Part shown: positions 1 to 6,786 of the stretch, piece after piece
Position numbering within the stretch: the stretch's first letter is position 1
Layout of the letters: each line of letters starts with the position of its first letter
DNA from: an uncultured Prevotellaceae bacterium
Lineage (GTDB): Bacteria > Bacteroidota > Bacteroidia > Bacteroidales > Bacteroidaceae
Assembly (NCBI GenBank): GCA_945486445.1
Contig: CALYTD010000063.1
Location: forward strand, 1-6,788
Reading direction: 5' to 3'
Length of the DNA stretch: 6,788 nt
Position numbers and translations under genes: made by a program
Notes under the pieces: model-generated
Seen by the model: only the letters and a program-made list of their open reading frames with translations
Told to the model about the DNA's origin: nothing
Database searches by the model: none

Positions 1-1539
1 ACAGCATTCGTATCAGCACTATTCATGGGACTAAGCAGGATGGTGATAAAGTCATTGTATGACTCTTTCTTCAATAGCGGTGACGCAAAGAGAACATTCA
101 TATACGGTGTCAAAGCAGGTGGAGTGTCAATCGCCAAAAGCATACGCTCACAAAAGCCAGCAAAATTCACCCTTTGCGGCTTCATCTCCAGCGCAGATGA
201 CGTCACAAGCAGAATGTTAATGGGCGTAAAAGTATATCCACTCACAGAGGGACTGGTAAACACCATGAAAGAGCGCAATATCAAAGCCCTCCTTGTCAGC
301 CCGTTGAAAAGCGATGATTTCCGTGAAGACACTGCATTCCAAGACCAACTATTGAAGGCCGGCATACGCGTTTACATGATGCCAGCCATGCAGGAATGGA
401 ATGGAAAAGATGCACTTAGCCATACACAACTGCACGAAGTAGAGATAGAAGACCTGCTACCACGCGAGAAAATAGAAGTTGATATGGATGCAGTGGGCGC
501 ACTATTGAAAGACCGCACAATACTCATTACCGGTGCAGCAGGTAGCATTGGAGGTGAGATGGTACGCCAGATAGCCATATATTCACCAAAGAGACTCATA
601 CTTGTAGATCAAGCAGAGACACCAATGCACGATGTACGCCTGATGATGGCACGTCTTTACCCTACCATTGAGACGCAGACGATAGTCACAAGTATATGCA
701 AGAAAGAGAGAATGGATGATTTATTCTGCAAATATCAACCTGACTTCGTATTCCACGCAGCAGCATACAAACACGTGCCAATGATGGAATACAACCCCAG
801 AGAAGCAGTGCAGAACAACGTATATGGCACAAAAATCATAGCAGACTGCGCTGTAAAATACGGTGTAAAGAAGTTCGTTATGATTTCAACAGATAAAGCC
901 GTTAACCCAACTAACGTAATGGGATGCTCTAAACGTATCTGCGAGATATACGTACAAAGCCTTGACAAAGCCATAAAAGATGGTAAAGTAAAGGGTATCA
1001 CACAGTTTGTGACAACACGATTTGGAAACGTTCTCGGCTCAAACGGTAGTGTAATCCCTATCTTCCGTGACCAGATAAAACGTGGAGGACCTGTCACTGT
1101 AACCCACCCAGACATCATTCGCTTCTTCATGCTTATACCAGAAGCCTGCAAATTGGTGCTCGAAGCAGGCACAATGGGACACGGTGGAGAGATATTTGTA
1201 TTCGATATGGGCAAACCAGTGAAGATATCTGACCTCGCACAACGCATGATAGACCTGAGCGGAGCTAAAAATATAGAAATCAAATATACAGGATTACGCG
1301 ATGGAGAGAAACTATATGAGGAGGTTCTTGGTGACAGAGAACAAACAAAACAGACGTTCCATCCAAAGATAAGGATTGCTGCTGTGTGTGCAGAAGACTA
1401 TACAACGGTAGAGGAAGAGGTGAACTCACTCTACACATTTAGCCTTACAACCGATGACATGAGAATCGTCCGTCAGATGAAAGATATGGTTCCAGAGTTC
1501 AAAAGCAAGCACTCTAAGTACGAAGCGTTAGACAATTAA
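1..1539 (+). CDS. CapD/FlaA1-family nucleotide-sugar 4,6-dehydratase, 5'-truncated
   Basis: Membrane-anchored SDR enzyme that probably converts a UDP-HexNAc to its 4-keto-6-deoxy form for capsule, O-antigen or glycan synthesis. The frame is open to base 1, so the Met at 25 is probably internal; full-length relatives begin with about four membrane helices, which are missing here. Counting from that Met, residues about 23-150 form a first Rossmann-like domain (FIYGVKAGG). From about 163 comes the catalytic SDR domain: NAD-binding TGAAGSIG (169-176), HAAAYKHVPMME (244-255), and STDKAVNPTNVMGCSKR (288-304). In the last motif Met299-x3-Lys303 replaces the usual Tyr-x3-Lys, the signature of the FlaA1/PglF/WbpM group; Thr289, Asp290 and Lys291 match its proposed acid/base residues. 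RFGNVLGSNGSVIP (332-345) and GLRDGEKLYEE (423-433) are also typical. It ends in TAA and converges on fmt. The exact substrate and product stereochemistry cannot be told from sequence. Confidence 0.95.
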   Translation, partial: TAFVSALFMGLSRMVIKSLYDSFFNSGDAKRTFIYGVKAGGVSIAKSIRSQKPAKFTLCGFISSADDVTSRMLMGVKVYPLTEGLVNTMKERNIKALLVSPLKSDDFREDTAFQDQLLKAGIRVYMMPAMQEWNGKDALSHTQLHEVEIEDLLPREKIEVDMDAVGALLKDRTILITGAAGSIGGEMVRQIAIYSPKRLILVDQAETPMHDVRLMMARLYPTIETQTIVTSICKKERMDDLFCKYQPDFVFHAAAYKHVPMMEYNPREAVQNNVYGTKIIADCAVKYGVKKFVMISTDKAVNPTNVMGCSKRICEIYVQSLDKAIKDGKVKGITQFVTTRFGNVLGSNGSVIPIFRDQIKRGGPVTVTHPDIIRFFMLIPEACKLVLEAGTMGHGGEIFVFDMGKPVKISDLAQRMIDLSGAKNIEIKYTGLRDGEKLYEEVLGDREQTKQTFHPKIRIAAVCAEDYTTVEEEVNSLYTFSLTTDDMRIVRQMKDMVPEFKSKHSKYEALDN

Positions 1540-1665
1540 TCCAGATTATTGCTGTCTGGCAAAGTTAAAATGAATCCTGGCAGCAGTCAATTTGAACAAT
1601 ATTATAGTTAAAACTTCATGCTTTTCTGAGACTTACTGAACCACAATAAATCAAGAACACATAAA

Positions 1666-1700
1666 TAAAGGCGTGCCCTGTGCAACAGGTCACGCCTTTA
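1666..1700. terminator. Bidirectional stem-loop terminator between converging genes
   Basis: A perfect 10-bp outer stem (TAAAGGCGTG at 1666-1675 with CACGCCTTTA at 1691-1700) is followed by one C/U mismatch and a 5-bp inner stem (1677-1681 with 1685-1689) closed by a GCA loop. It starts 5 nt past the fmt stop codon, so it is best placed to end the minus-strand sua5-CLC-fmt transcript. On that strand the stem is followed by the U-rich TTTATGTGTTCTTGATTT. On the + strand it lies about 126 nt past the dehydratase stop and is followed by TCAGTTTATCTTATT. The A/T-rich stem ends let it serve both directions. The rest of 1540-1665 shows no gene. Confidence 0.85.
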
Positions 1701-1705
1701 TCAGT

Positions 1706-2659
1706 TTATCTTATTCCGTTTGCGAACGCCAAAGCGTCCATACGTTTCTTTCCCGCAGGCTGTATAGAGATAATTTCCAACAGACAATCTGCACACGCTA
1801 TATAACAATGTTTCTTCTCTTTCACAAAAGAACCTAAAGCATTATCGCCTGACGGAATATCAGTTTTACACGTCTTAAAAAACTTAATCTCCATCTTATT
1901 TCCATTAGGCATAAGCACATCTGCCCATGCTCCTGGCACAGGAGACAGTCCTCGGATAAAATCATATACGGTTTTCACCGGCTGACACCAGTCTATCTTG
2001 CAGTTATCCTTGTATAACTTGGGAGCGTTATGCAACACATTCTCATCACTTATCATTTCACTCTGTTGCATAGTCTCCACGTGTCCGTTCTCCCTTATTA
2101 TCCTATCCAGTGTCTCAACAGCTATTTCTGCTCCCAGATTCATTAGTCCATCATACACATATTCAAGGTCAGCATCATCAGGAATACTAAAACTTTTCTG
2201 CTGTATTATGCGACCTGTATCAATGTCATGGTCAAGAAAGAATGTCGTAACACCTGTAACTGTCTCACCATTTATTATGGCCCAGTTTATAGGTGCAGCC
2301 CCTCTGTATTGCGGAAGAAGAGCGGCATGAACGTTAAATGTACCAAATCGCGGCATAGCCCACACCACCTCTGGTAACATTCTGAACGCTACGACCACCT
2401 GAATATCAGCCTTATAGGAGCGTAACTCTTCCAAAAAGTTTTCATCCTTCATCTTTACAGGCTGTAACACAGGGATATTATGCGCTTTGGCATATACCTT
2501 AACGTCTGGTTCCCGCATCACAGCGTGTCGCCCAACAGGTTTATCTGGCTGTGTCACCACTGCAACAACGTTGTACCCCCCGTCCACAAGGGCTTTAAGA
2601 GTACCCACTGCAAACTCAGGAGTACCCATGAAAACTATTCTCAAATCTTCTTTCTGCAT
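1706..2659 (-). CDS. fmt: Methionyl-tRNA formyltransferase
   Basis: Cytoplasmic enzyme that moves a formyl group from 10-formyl-tetrahydrofolate to Met-tRNA(fMet), making the initiator for translation. At 317 residues it has the normal length for the family. The N-terminal formyltransferase (GART) domain spans about 7-190: IVFMGTPEFAV (8-18), then FNVHAALLPQYRGAAPINW (108-126). The catalytic residues are Asn109, His111 and Asp147 (in DIDTGR); the 36-residue His-to-Asp spacing equals that of E. coli Fmt (His108, Asp144). The C-terminal tRNA-binding domain covers about 215-317 (APKLYKDNCKIDW, IRGLSPVPGAW). The start MQKEDLRIVFMGTPEF is the usual one. It lies 9 nt after the CLC stop codon with no clear Shine-Dalgarno sequence, as is common in Bacteroidota. 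It is the last gene of its unit, 5 nt before a strong terminator. No defects seen. Confidence 0.98.
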   Translation of the reverse strand: MQKEDLRIVFMGTPEFAVGTLKALVDGGYNVVAVVTQPDKPVGRHAVMREPDVKVYAKAHNIPVLQPVKMKDENFLEELRSYKADIQVVVAFRMLPEVVWAMPRFGTFNVHAALLPQYRGAAPINWAIINGETVTGVTTFFLDHDIDTGRIIQQKSFSIPDDADLEYVYDGLMNLGAEIAVETLDRIIRENGHVETMQQSEMISDENVLHNAPKLYKDNCKIDWCQPVKTVYDFIRGLSPVPGAWADVLMPNGNKMEIKFFKTCKTDIPSGDNALGSFVKEKKHCYIACADCLLEIISIQPAGKKRMDALAFANGIR

Positions 2660-2668
2660 TGTTTATCT

Positions 2669-4516
2669 CTAATCATTACTCATGTCTGCAACCATCTTGC
2701 GGTATTGACTTAATAGGTGGGAGCGAGATATATAACCATACAAATGCCCTTCATCATCCATTACCGCTAACTGTCGTGCATTGTACTTATCAAACGCTGC
2801 CATAACATCCTCCATCGGATCGCCAAGCCTTAACATCGTGGGTGGAGGCGACATCAATTGTGATACACGGAAATGATGATACAATTCTGTACGGAATACT
2901 ATATGTCTTAACTTGTCTAACTCTATCTCTCCCAACAGGTTTCCAGCAGCATCCAGCACTGGCAGTAACGAACTGTGGCTCTTACTCAAGGCATGTACAA
3001 GCTGCATCAACTCCATATCCTTATCTACTGCCACGAAATCTCTTTCTATAACAGAGTCCAATGTCATCAGTGTCAGGACACTACGGTCGGTATGATGTGT
3101 TATCAATTTTCCCTGTCTTGCCAATCGCATACCATAGATGCTGTGTGGTTCAAATGCCAAAATTGTCAGATAAGCACACACACTTACAATCATCAACGGC
3201 ATGAACAGGTCATACCCTGCCGTCAATTCTGCTATAAGAAACACTCCCGTAAGTGGAGCGTGCATTACACCTGACATCACACCAGCCATTCCAAGCAGTG
3301 CAGCATTTTCCTCTGGAAGTATCGGACCTACATTATACATATTCCATATACGTGCGAAGAAGAATCCTGCAAAGGCTCCTATAAACAGTGATGGAGCAAA
3401 TGTACCGCCACAACCGCCACCGCCATTCGTGCTTGCTGTGGCAAGACACTTTGTCAATATCACACCTGCAACATACAACAATAAAACGTATGTTCCCCCA
3501 TTATAGAACATTGAGTTCTCCATTATGCGACGCCAGTCTGTGCTTGTACCACCACCGAGGAGTATGTTTATTGAGGAATAACCCTCTCCATACAACGAAG
3601 GGAAGAGGAATATCAGTGTGCTCAACATTATTCCACCTAATGCAAGCTTAGCGTAACGGTTGTGCATCTTGTTATACACCCCCTCACATGCCGTCATCAT
3701 TCTTATGAAGTACAGGGACACGAGACCACAAAATATTCCCAGAAGAATATTTGATGGCACTCTCTCCACCACCCAGGGGTGTTCCAAATGGAAAGAGAAC
3801 AACTGGCTTTCACCTACAAGTACATAGGTAAAGCATGTTGCTGTAACGCTTGCTATGAGTATCGGGGAGATGCTTGCCATAGTAAGGTCTATCATCAACA
3901 CTTCGATAGTGAACACAAGCCCTGCTATCGGAGCCTTGAATATGCCAGCAATAGCAGCGGCAGCACCGCATCCTACAAGCAGCATAAGCGTTTTGTTGTT
4001 CATACGGAACTTCTGACCAAGATTGCTTGCTATACTTGATCCTGTCAGTACAATAGGTGCCTCTGCTCCCACCGAGCCACCGAATCCTATGGTAATGGCA
4101 GACGCCACGACTGACGACCAGCAGTTATGGCTTGCCAATCGACTGTTCTTTGACGAGATGGCATATAGTATACGCGTTATTCCATGTGAGATATTGTCTC
4201 TCACCACGTATTTCACAAAAAGCATAGTAAGCCATATACCCACTACTGGCAACACAAGATACAGCCAGTTGTAGCTCTCTGCCTGTATGCCTTTCATCAC
4301 TATGCCCTGTATGATATGAATCAACCCATGAAGGATATAAGCGGCAATAGCGGCAAAAACACCCACAAAAAACGCCAATACGAGCGTGAACTGCTTGTCT
4401 GACAGATGCCTCTGGCGCAATGCGAGTATGTCGTCAAACCATCTCTGCACAGCCTGATTCTGCCTTCGCCTGCTACGAGACAATATCGCCTTTATCCTTC
4501 TTACCTTCATATCCAT
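2669..4516 (-). CDS. CLC-family chloride channel/antiporter with C-terminal CBS pair
   Basis: Inner-membrane CLC anion transport protein of 615 residues. A basic cytoplasmic N terminus (about 1-40, RSRRRQNQ) precedes the membrane core (about 43-455). Landmarks: GFGGSVGAEAP (144-154), with Glu152 at the external gating-Glu position (Glu148 in E. coli ClC-ec1); FTIEVLMID (202-210); GGTFAPSLFIGAF (370-382), the GxFxP anion-binding loop; and Tyr461 in SIYGMRLAR, matching the central Tyr445. Two CBS domains follow (about 483-540 and 550-607), which in relatives bind adenine nucleotides and tune transport. Odd points: the selectivity loop is SHGIT (110-114) rather than GSGIP, so His111 replaces Ser107, and Val206 stands where proton-coupled exchangers usually have Glu203. 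It could therefore be a channel or an uncoupled carrier; the ion is not certain. Its ATG shares one base with the sua5 stop (TAATG), so translation is probably coupled. Confidence 0.95.
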   Translation of the reverse strand: MDMKVRRIKAILSRSRRRQNQAVQRWFDDILALRQRHLSDKQFTLVLAFFVGVFAAIAAYILHGLIHIIQGIVMKGIQAESYNWLYLVLPVVGIWLTMLFVKYVVRDNISHGITRILYAISSKNSRLASHNCWSSVVASAITIGFGGSVGAEAPIVLTGSSIASNLGQKFRMNNKTLMLLVGCGAAAAIAGIFKAPIAGLVFTIEVLMIDLTMASISPILIASVTATCFTYVLVGESQLFSFHLEHPWVVERVPSNILLGIFCGLVSLYFIRMMTACEGVYNKMHNRYAKLALGGIMLSTLIFLFPSLYGEGYSSINILLGGGTSTDWRRIMENSMFYNGGTYVLLLYVAGVILTKCLATASTNGGGGCGGTFAPSLFIGAFAGFFFARIWNMYNVGPILPEENAALLGMAGVMSGVMHAPLTGVFLIAELTAGYDLFMPLMIVSVCAYLTILAFEPHSIYGMRLARQGKLITHHTDRSVLTLMTLDSVIERDFVAVDKDMELMQLVHALSKSHSSLLPVLDAAGNLLGEIELDKLRHIVFRTELYHHFRVSQLMSPPPTMLRLGDPMEDVMAAFDKYNARQLAVMDDEGHLYGYISRSHLLSQYRKMVADMSND

Positions 4517-5082
4517 TATCTAATTATCGTCACTTCACCGTCCTGTCTCAGTCTTATTATTGACGACGGTTTGTGTGGTTTGTGCTCGTTACGACGTGTT
4601 GCGCACACATAATCCACCTGCGATATAATTTCCTCCGATATATCTCGATAGTTCTGTGCTGTTGGTTCTCCACTTATATTAGCGCTTGTTGATACTATCG
4701 GCTTCTGCATTCTGTAACACAAGGCTTTGGAAAACTCCTCCCTTGTTATGCGCATTGCTATGCTACCGTCCTCGGCAATGAGGTTCTCTGCCAACCCATT
4801 AGCACCGTCCAATATCACGGTTGTTGGCTCTGTGGCAAGGTTCATCACGTCCCAGGCCACCTCTGGAACATTCCTTACATACCGTTGTATGCGGTTATCG
4901 CTGTCAACAAGGCATATCATAGCCTTCGTTTCCTCACGTTTCTTTATCTTGTAAATCCTCGCTACGGCCTCGGCATTGGTTGCATCACAACCTATTCCCC
5001 ATACAGTGTCAGTGGGATAGAGTATCACCCCACCCCGTTTCATCACCTCTACGGCATTCTTAATATCTTCTTCTACCTTCAT
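4516..5082 (-). CDS. tsaC: L-threonylcarbamoyladenylate synthase (Sua5/YciO/YrdC family)
   Basis: Cytoplasmic enzyme that makes threonylcarbamoyl-AMP from threonine, bicarbonate and ATP, the first step of t6A37 modification on ANN-decoding tRNAs. The 188-residue protein is a YrdC domain alone, without the C-terminal Sua5 extension (short TsaC type). Motifs: YPTDTVWGIGCDA (22-34), KIKKREETKAM (45-55, the basic K-x-R patch that holds the nucleotide), EPTTVIL (85-91), SIAMRI (107-112), STSANISGEPT (131-141) and KPSSIIRL (171-178). The start MKVEEDIKNAVEVM is the natural one and follows a 175-nt gap. Its TAA overlaps the CLC start by one base, and it heads a tight unit with CLC and fmt, so two of the three genes serve tRNA maturation. 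YciO-like paralogs share the fold, but length and motifs favour TsaC. Confidence 0.95.
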   Translation of the reverse strand: MKVEEDIKNAVEVMKRGGVILYPTDTVWGIGCDATNAEAVARIYKIKKREETKAMICLVDSDNRIQRYVRNVPEVAWDVMNLATEPTTVILDGANGLAENLIAEDGSIAMRITREEFSKALCYRMQKPIVSTSANISGEPTAQNYRDISEEIISQVDYVCATRRNEHKPHKPSSIIRLRQDGEVTIIR

Positions 5083-5257
5083 AGTTTTACCTTAGGATTA
5101 ACGGTTGAGGGGCTATGCTATCACATAACCCAAGCTCAATAGCCTTAAATCCTGCCTTTTATTCGTTATTACTAATAAGTGTATACGTGTAAGTCCAACA
5201 CTTTTCTTCTCCCAAAGTGCGTTGCTCCTACTCTATTCTCCCCATGCACTACGTCGT
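5083..5257. other. Gap between ROK gene and sua5 unit, no clear gene or promoter
   Basis: This 175-nt gap probably carries the promoter or 5' leader of the sua5-CLC-fmt unit, but no TTTG/TANNTTTG pair was found on the minus strand. It holds three small inverted repeats. CACTTT/AAAGTG (5199-5204 and 5214-5219, loop 9) lies about 40 nt past the ROK stop and lacks a U-run on the minus strand, so it is a poor terminator. TTATTA-C-TAATAA (5166-5178) is a 13-bp palindrome. GGG-C-TATG/CATA-A-CCC (5110-5117 and 5124-5131, 6-nt loop) would form a hairpin in the leader about 28 nt before the sua5 start. Roles are unknown. Confidence 0.4.
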
Positions 5258-6244
5258 TTATTTTAGGCTTGCAGCACCAAGCACTGCCGCGCCCGCACCT
5301 TCAAGTGACGACAAAAGGAACTTCGCCTTACCTCTGAATACAGGCATAACGTTCTCTTCATACGTTCTTTTGATAGGTTCTATCAATAGGTCTCCTGCCT
5401 TAGCAATCGCCGCAAAGAAGGTAAATTCTGGTTGCGAAGAGAATACCGCCATGTCTGCACACGCCTTACCCATTATCTCTGCTGTGAATGTAAACACGCG
5501 CAAAGCAAGTGCATCACCAGCCTCCGCTGCCTTGGCAACATCGTAAGACGTTATCTTCTCTATCTCTATCTTACGCAGCAGTGAAGGTTCCTCGCTCTCA
5601 GTAAGGAACTGCCGTGCCGTTCGCACCACGCCCGTTGCGGAGCAATAGGTTTCAAGACAACCTCTTCTGCCACAACCACATAGGCGTCCGCCTTCACGCA
5701 CTACTATAACATGTCCCAACTCTCCGGCGTTACCGTCACAGCCAGCAACCAACTGTCCGTTGGCAACTATGCCTGACCCCACTCCTGTTCCGAGCGTGAG
5801 AACAATAAAATCCTTCATTCCTTTTGCCACTCCAAACGTCATTTCTCCCAACGCTGCGGCATTAGCATCGTTGGTAAGTTTCACTGGCAGTCCTCCGAGA
5901 CACTCACTAAACATCTGTGCAAGTGGCACCTTTCCGTCATGCGCCCACGCTATGTTTGGTGCAAACTCTATACAGCCAGACAATATATTACCGTTTGGCG
6001 CACCTATACCCATACGTGATATAGTTTCAACTCCGCCCACCTTATCTATAATGGGAAGCAGGACTTGCATACAGGCGTCAACATACTCCGTTGCATTAGC
6101 AAATCCTTGTGTCTTTAATGAGACCTGCTCTATTATGTTACCCTTGGCATCAACTATACCAAACACTGAGTTCGTGCCACCAAGGTCGAGCCCTATGGTG
6201 TATGGCTTTGCCTCACATCTATCCTTACACGAATTGTGATACAT
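5258..6244 (-). CDS. ROK-family sugar kinase, probable glucokinase
   Basis: Cytoplasmic ATP-dependent sugar kinase of 328 residues, most likely glucokinase (glucose to glucose-6-phosphate); fructose, mannose or N-acetyl sugars remain possible. Motifs: phosphate-binding DLGGTN (20-25), GIGAPNG (79-85), FAPNIAW (94-100), NDANAAALGE (125-134) with catalytic Asp126, LGTGVGSGIV (151-160), and the ROK zinc site formed by GELGH (174-178) with CGCGRRGCLE (189-198), i.e. His178, Cys189, Cys191 and Cys196. There is no helix-turn-helix, so it is a kinase and not a ROK repressor. The nucleotide-side motif usually reading FFGG(L/I)AKAGD is FFAAIAKAGD here: Ala278-Ala279 replace a normally conserved Gly pair, which may weaken ATP binding. 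Transcription starts from a near-consensus promoter at 6331-6361. The only nearby in-frame ATG is the one used. Confidence 0.93.
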   Translation of the reverse strand: MYHNSCKDRCEAKPYTIGLDLGGTNSVFGIVDAKGNIIEQVSLKTQGFANATEYVDACMQVLLPIIDKVGGVETISRMGIGAPNGNILSGCIEFAPNIAWAHDGKVPLAQMFSECLGGLPVKLTNDANAAALGEMTFGVAKGMKDFIVLTLGTGVGSGIVANGQLVAGCDGNAGELGHVIVVREGGRLCGCGRRGCLETYCSATGVVRTARQFLTESEEPSLLRKIEIEKITSYDVAKAAEAGDALALRVFTFTAEIMGKACADMAVFSSQPEFTFFAAIAKAGDLLIEPIKRTYEENVMPVFRGKAKFLLSSLEGAGAAVLGAASLK

Positions 6245-6330
6245 ATTTATCCTTGTTTTATTCCTTCACTATTTTGGGCACCAACCAGTATAGTATAGTG
6301 CATAACTACTATAACTTGTATTGTAAAATG

Positions 6331-6361
6331 CAAAATTATAAAAAAACAATTAATACGCAAA
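6331..6361 (-). promoter_or_regulatory. Bacteroidota-type promoter for the ROK kinase gene
   Basis: On the minus strand, TTTG (6361-6358) is separated by 19 bp from TAATTTTG (6338-6331), an exact match to the Bacteroidota -33 TTTG / -7 TANNTTTG consensus. The expected transcription start is near 6325, giving a leader of about 80 nt before the ATG at 6244. That leader contains TATAGT-N8-ACTATA (6294-6313), a weak hairpin or possible operator. Confidence 0.8.
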
Positions 6362-6380
6362 ATAATAACAGGAAAATAAC

Positions 6381-6399
6381 ACTTTTCAACAAGAAAAGT
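6381..6399. repeat. Inverted repeat between divergent promoters, candidate operator
   Basis: ACTTTTC-AACAA-GAAAAGT is a perfect 7-bp inverted repeat with a 5-nt spacer. It sits between the two divergent promoters and its right arm overlaps the -33 box of the lipoprotein promoter. Position and symmetry suit a dimeric regulator, but no regulator gene is in the window, so function is inferred. It is upstream of both predicted start sites, so an RNA hairpin role is unlikely. Confidence 0.4.
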
Positions 6400-6429
6400 T
6401 GTGCGTTACGAATAATAACCTTACCTTTG
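6398..6429 (+). promoter_or_regulatory. Bacteroidota-type promoter for the lipoprotein gene
   Basis: The -7 box TACCTTTG (6422-6429) exactly fits TANNTTTG. Twenty bp upstream, GTTG (6398-6401) matches the TTTG -33 box at three of four bases. The expected start near 6436 leaves a leader of only about 24 nt before the ATG at 6460, which has no Shine-Dalgarno sequence but an A/T-rich context. Confidence 0.75.
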
Positions 6430-6459
6430 CACATCATTAACAACCGTAAAAGCACATAT

Positions 6460-6786
6460 ATGAAAAAAAGGAAAGAACAGTTTATCAGACTTATGTCATA
6501 CCTTGTGTTGGCATTATCTGTCTTTACCCTCAGTTCTTGTGAAGATGATGAGATAGCGCAGACCTTAGATGGTATCTGGGAAGGCGAGGTTGCAAAGGAG
6601 TATTTCAGTCACAGATGGGGAGTGCAGACGGAGTATTACGTCGTTGGCATGGAGTTCTATGCCGACCCTTACAGGTATGCACAAGGAACAGGTGTAGAAT
6701 ATGACTACCTGTATAACGGCGACTACACACGCTGCGACTTTTATTTTGAGGTGAAACCATCAAGAAGGATATTTCTGATGATATGA
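6460..6786 (+). CDS. Small putative surface lipoprotein, possibly frameshifted at its end
   Basis: A 108-residue product of unknown function. It has a typical lipoprotein signal: basic start MKKRKEQ, hydrophobic stretch (about 9-24) and lipobox LSSC with the lipidated Cys at 27. The next residues, EDDE, form an acidic cluster like the Bacteroidota lipoprotein export signal, so exposure on the outer membrane surface is likely. The mature part is rich in aromatic residues (LDGIWEGEVAKEYF, TEYYVVGMEFY, YDYLYNGDY, CDFYFEV) and looks beta-stranded, like small lipocalin-type lipoproteins of Prevotella and Bacteroides; this resemblance is from memory. The ATG at 6460 was chosen because it directly precedes the signal peptide and follows a good promoter. 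The frame can be extended back to 6109, but that part is antisense to the ROK gene. The TGA at 6784 falls only 2 nt before the window end, and the protein appears to stop in the middle of a strand, so a frameshift or truncation is possible. Confidence 0.75.
   Translation: MKKRKEQFIRLMSYLVLALSVFTLSSCEDDEIAQTLDGIWEGEVAKEYFSHRWGVQTEYYVVGMEFYADPYRYAQGTGVEYDYLYNGDYTRCDFYFEVKPSRRIFLMI

Noticed and set aside
735..1283. Minus-strand open frame of 182 codons inside the dehydratase gene
   Set aside because: It lies fully antisense to a clear enzyme gene, has no recognisable domain and low-complexity composition; it is a shadow frame.
1541..1559. CCAGA/TCTGG hairpin just after the dehydratase stop
   Set aside because: Only 5 bp with a 9-nt loop and no U-run; the 1666-1700 stem-loop is a far better terminator.
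3201..3506. Plus-strand open frames inside the CLC gene
   Set aside because: Antisense to a well-supported membrane protein gene; Pro- and Ser-rich composition is the mirror of CLC codons.
5199..5216. Promoter for sua5 using TTTG at 5216-5213
   Set aside because: No TANNTTTG box is found 19-21 bp downstream.
5199..5219. Terminator after the ROK gene
   Set aside because: The 6-bp stem is weak and no U-tract follows on the minus strand, so read-through into the sua5 unit is possible.
6289..6313. TATAG tandem copies with TATAGT/ACTATA inverted repeat as an operator
   Set aside because: Short and A/T-rich, easily due to chance in this composition; noted only as part of the ROK leader.
6109..6459. 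Upstream extension of the lipoprotein reading frame
   Set aside because: It is antisense to the ROK gene start and crosses both promoters; the signal peptide starting at 6460 marks the true start.
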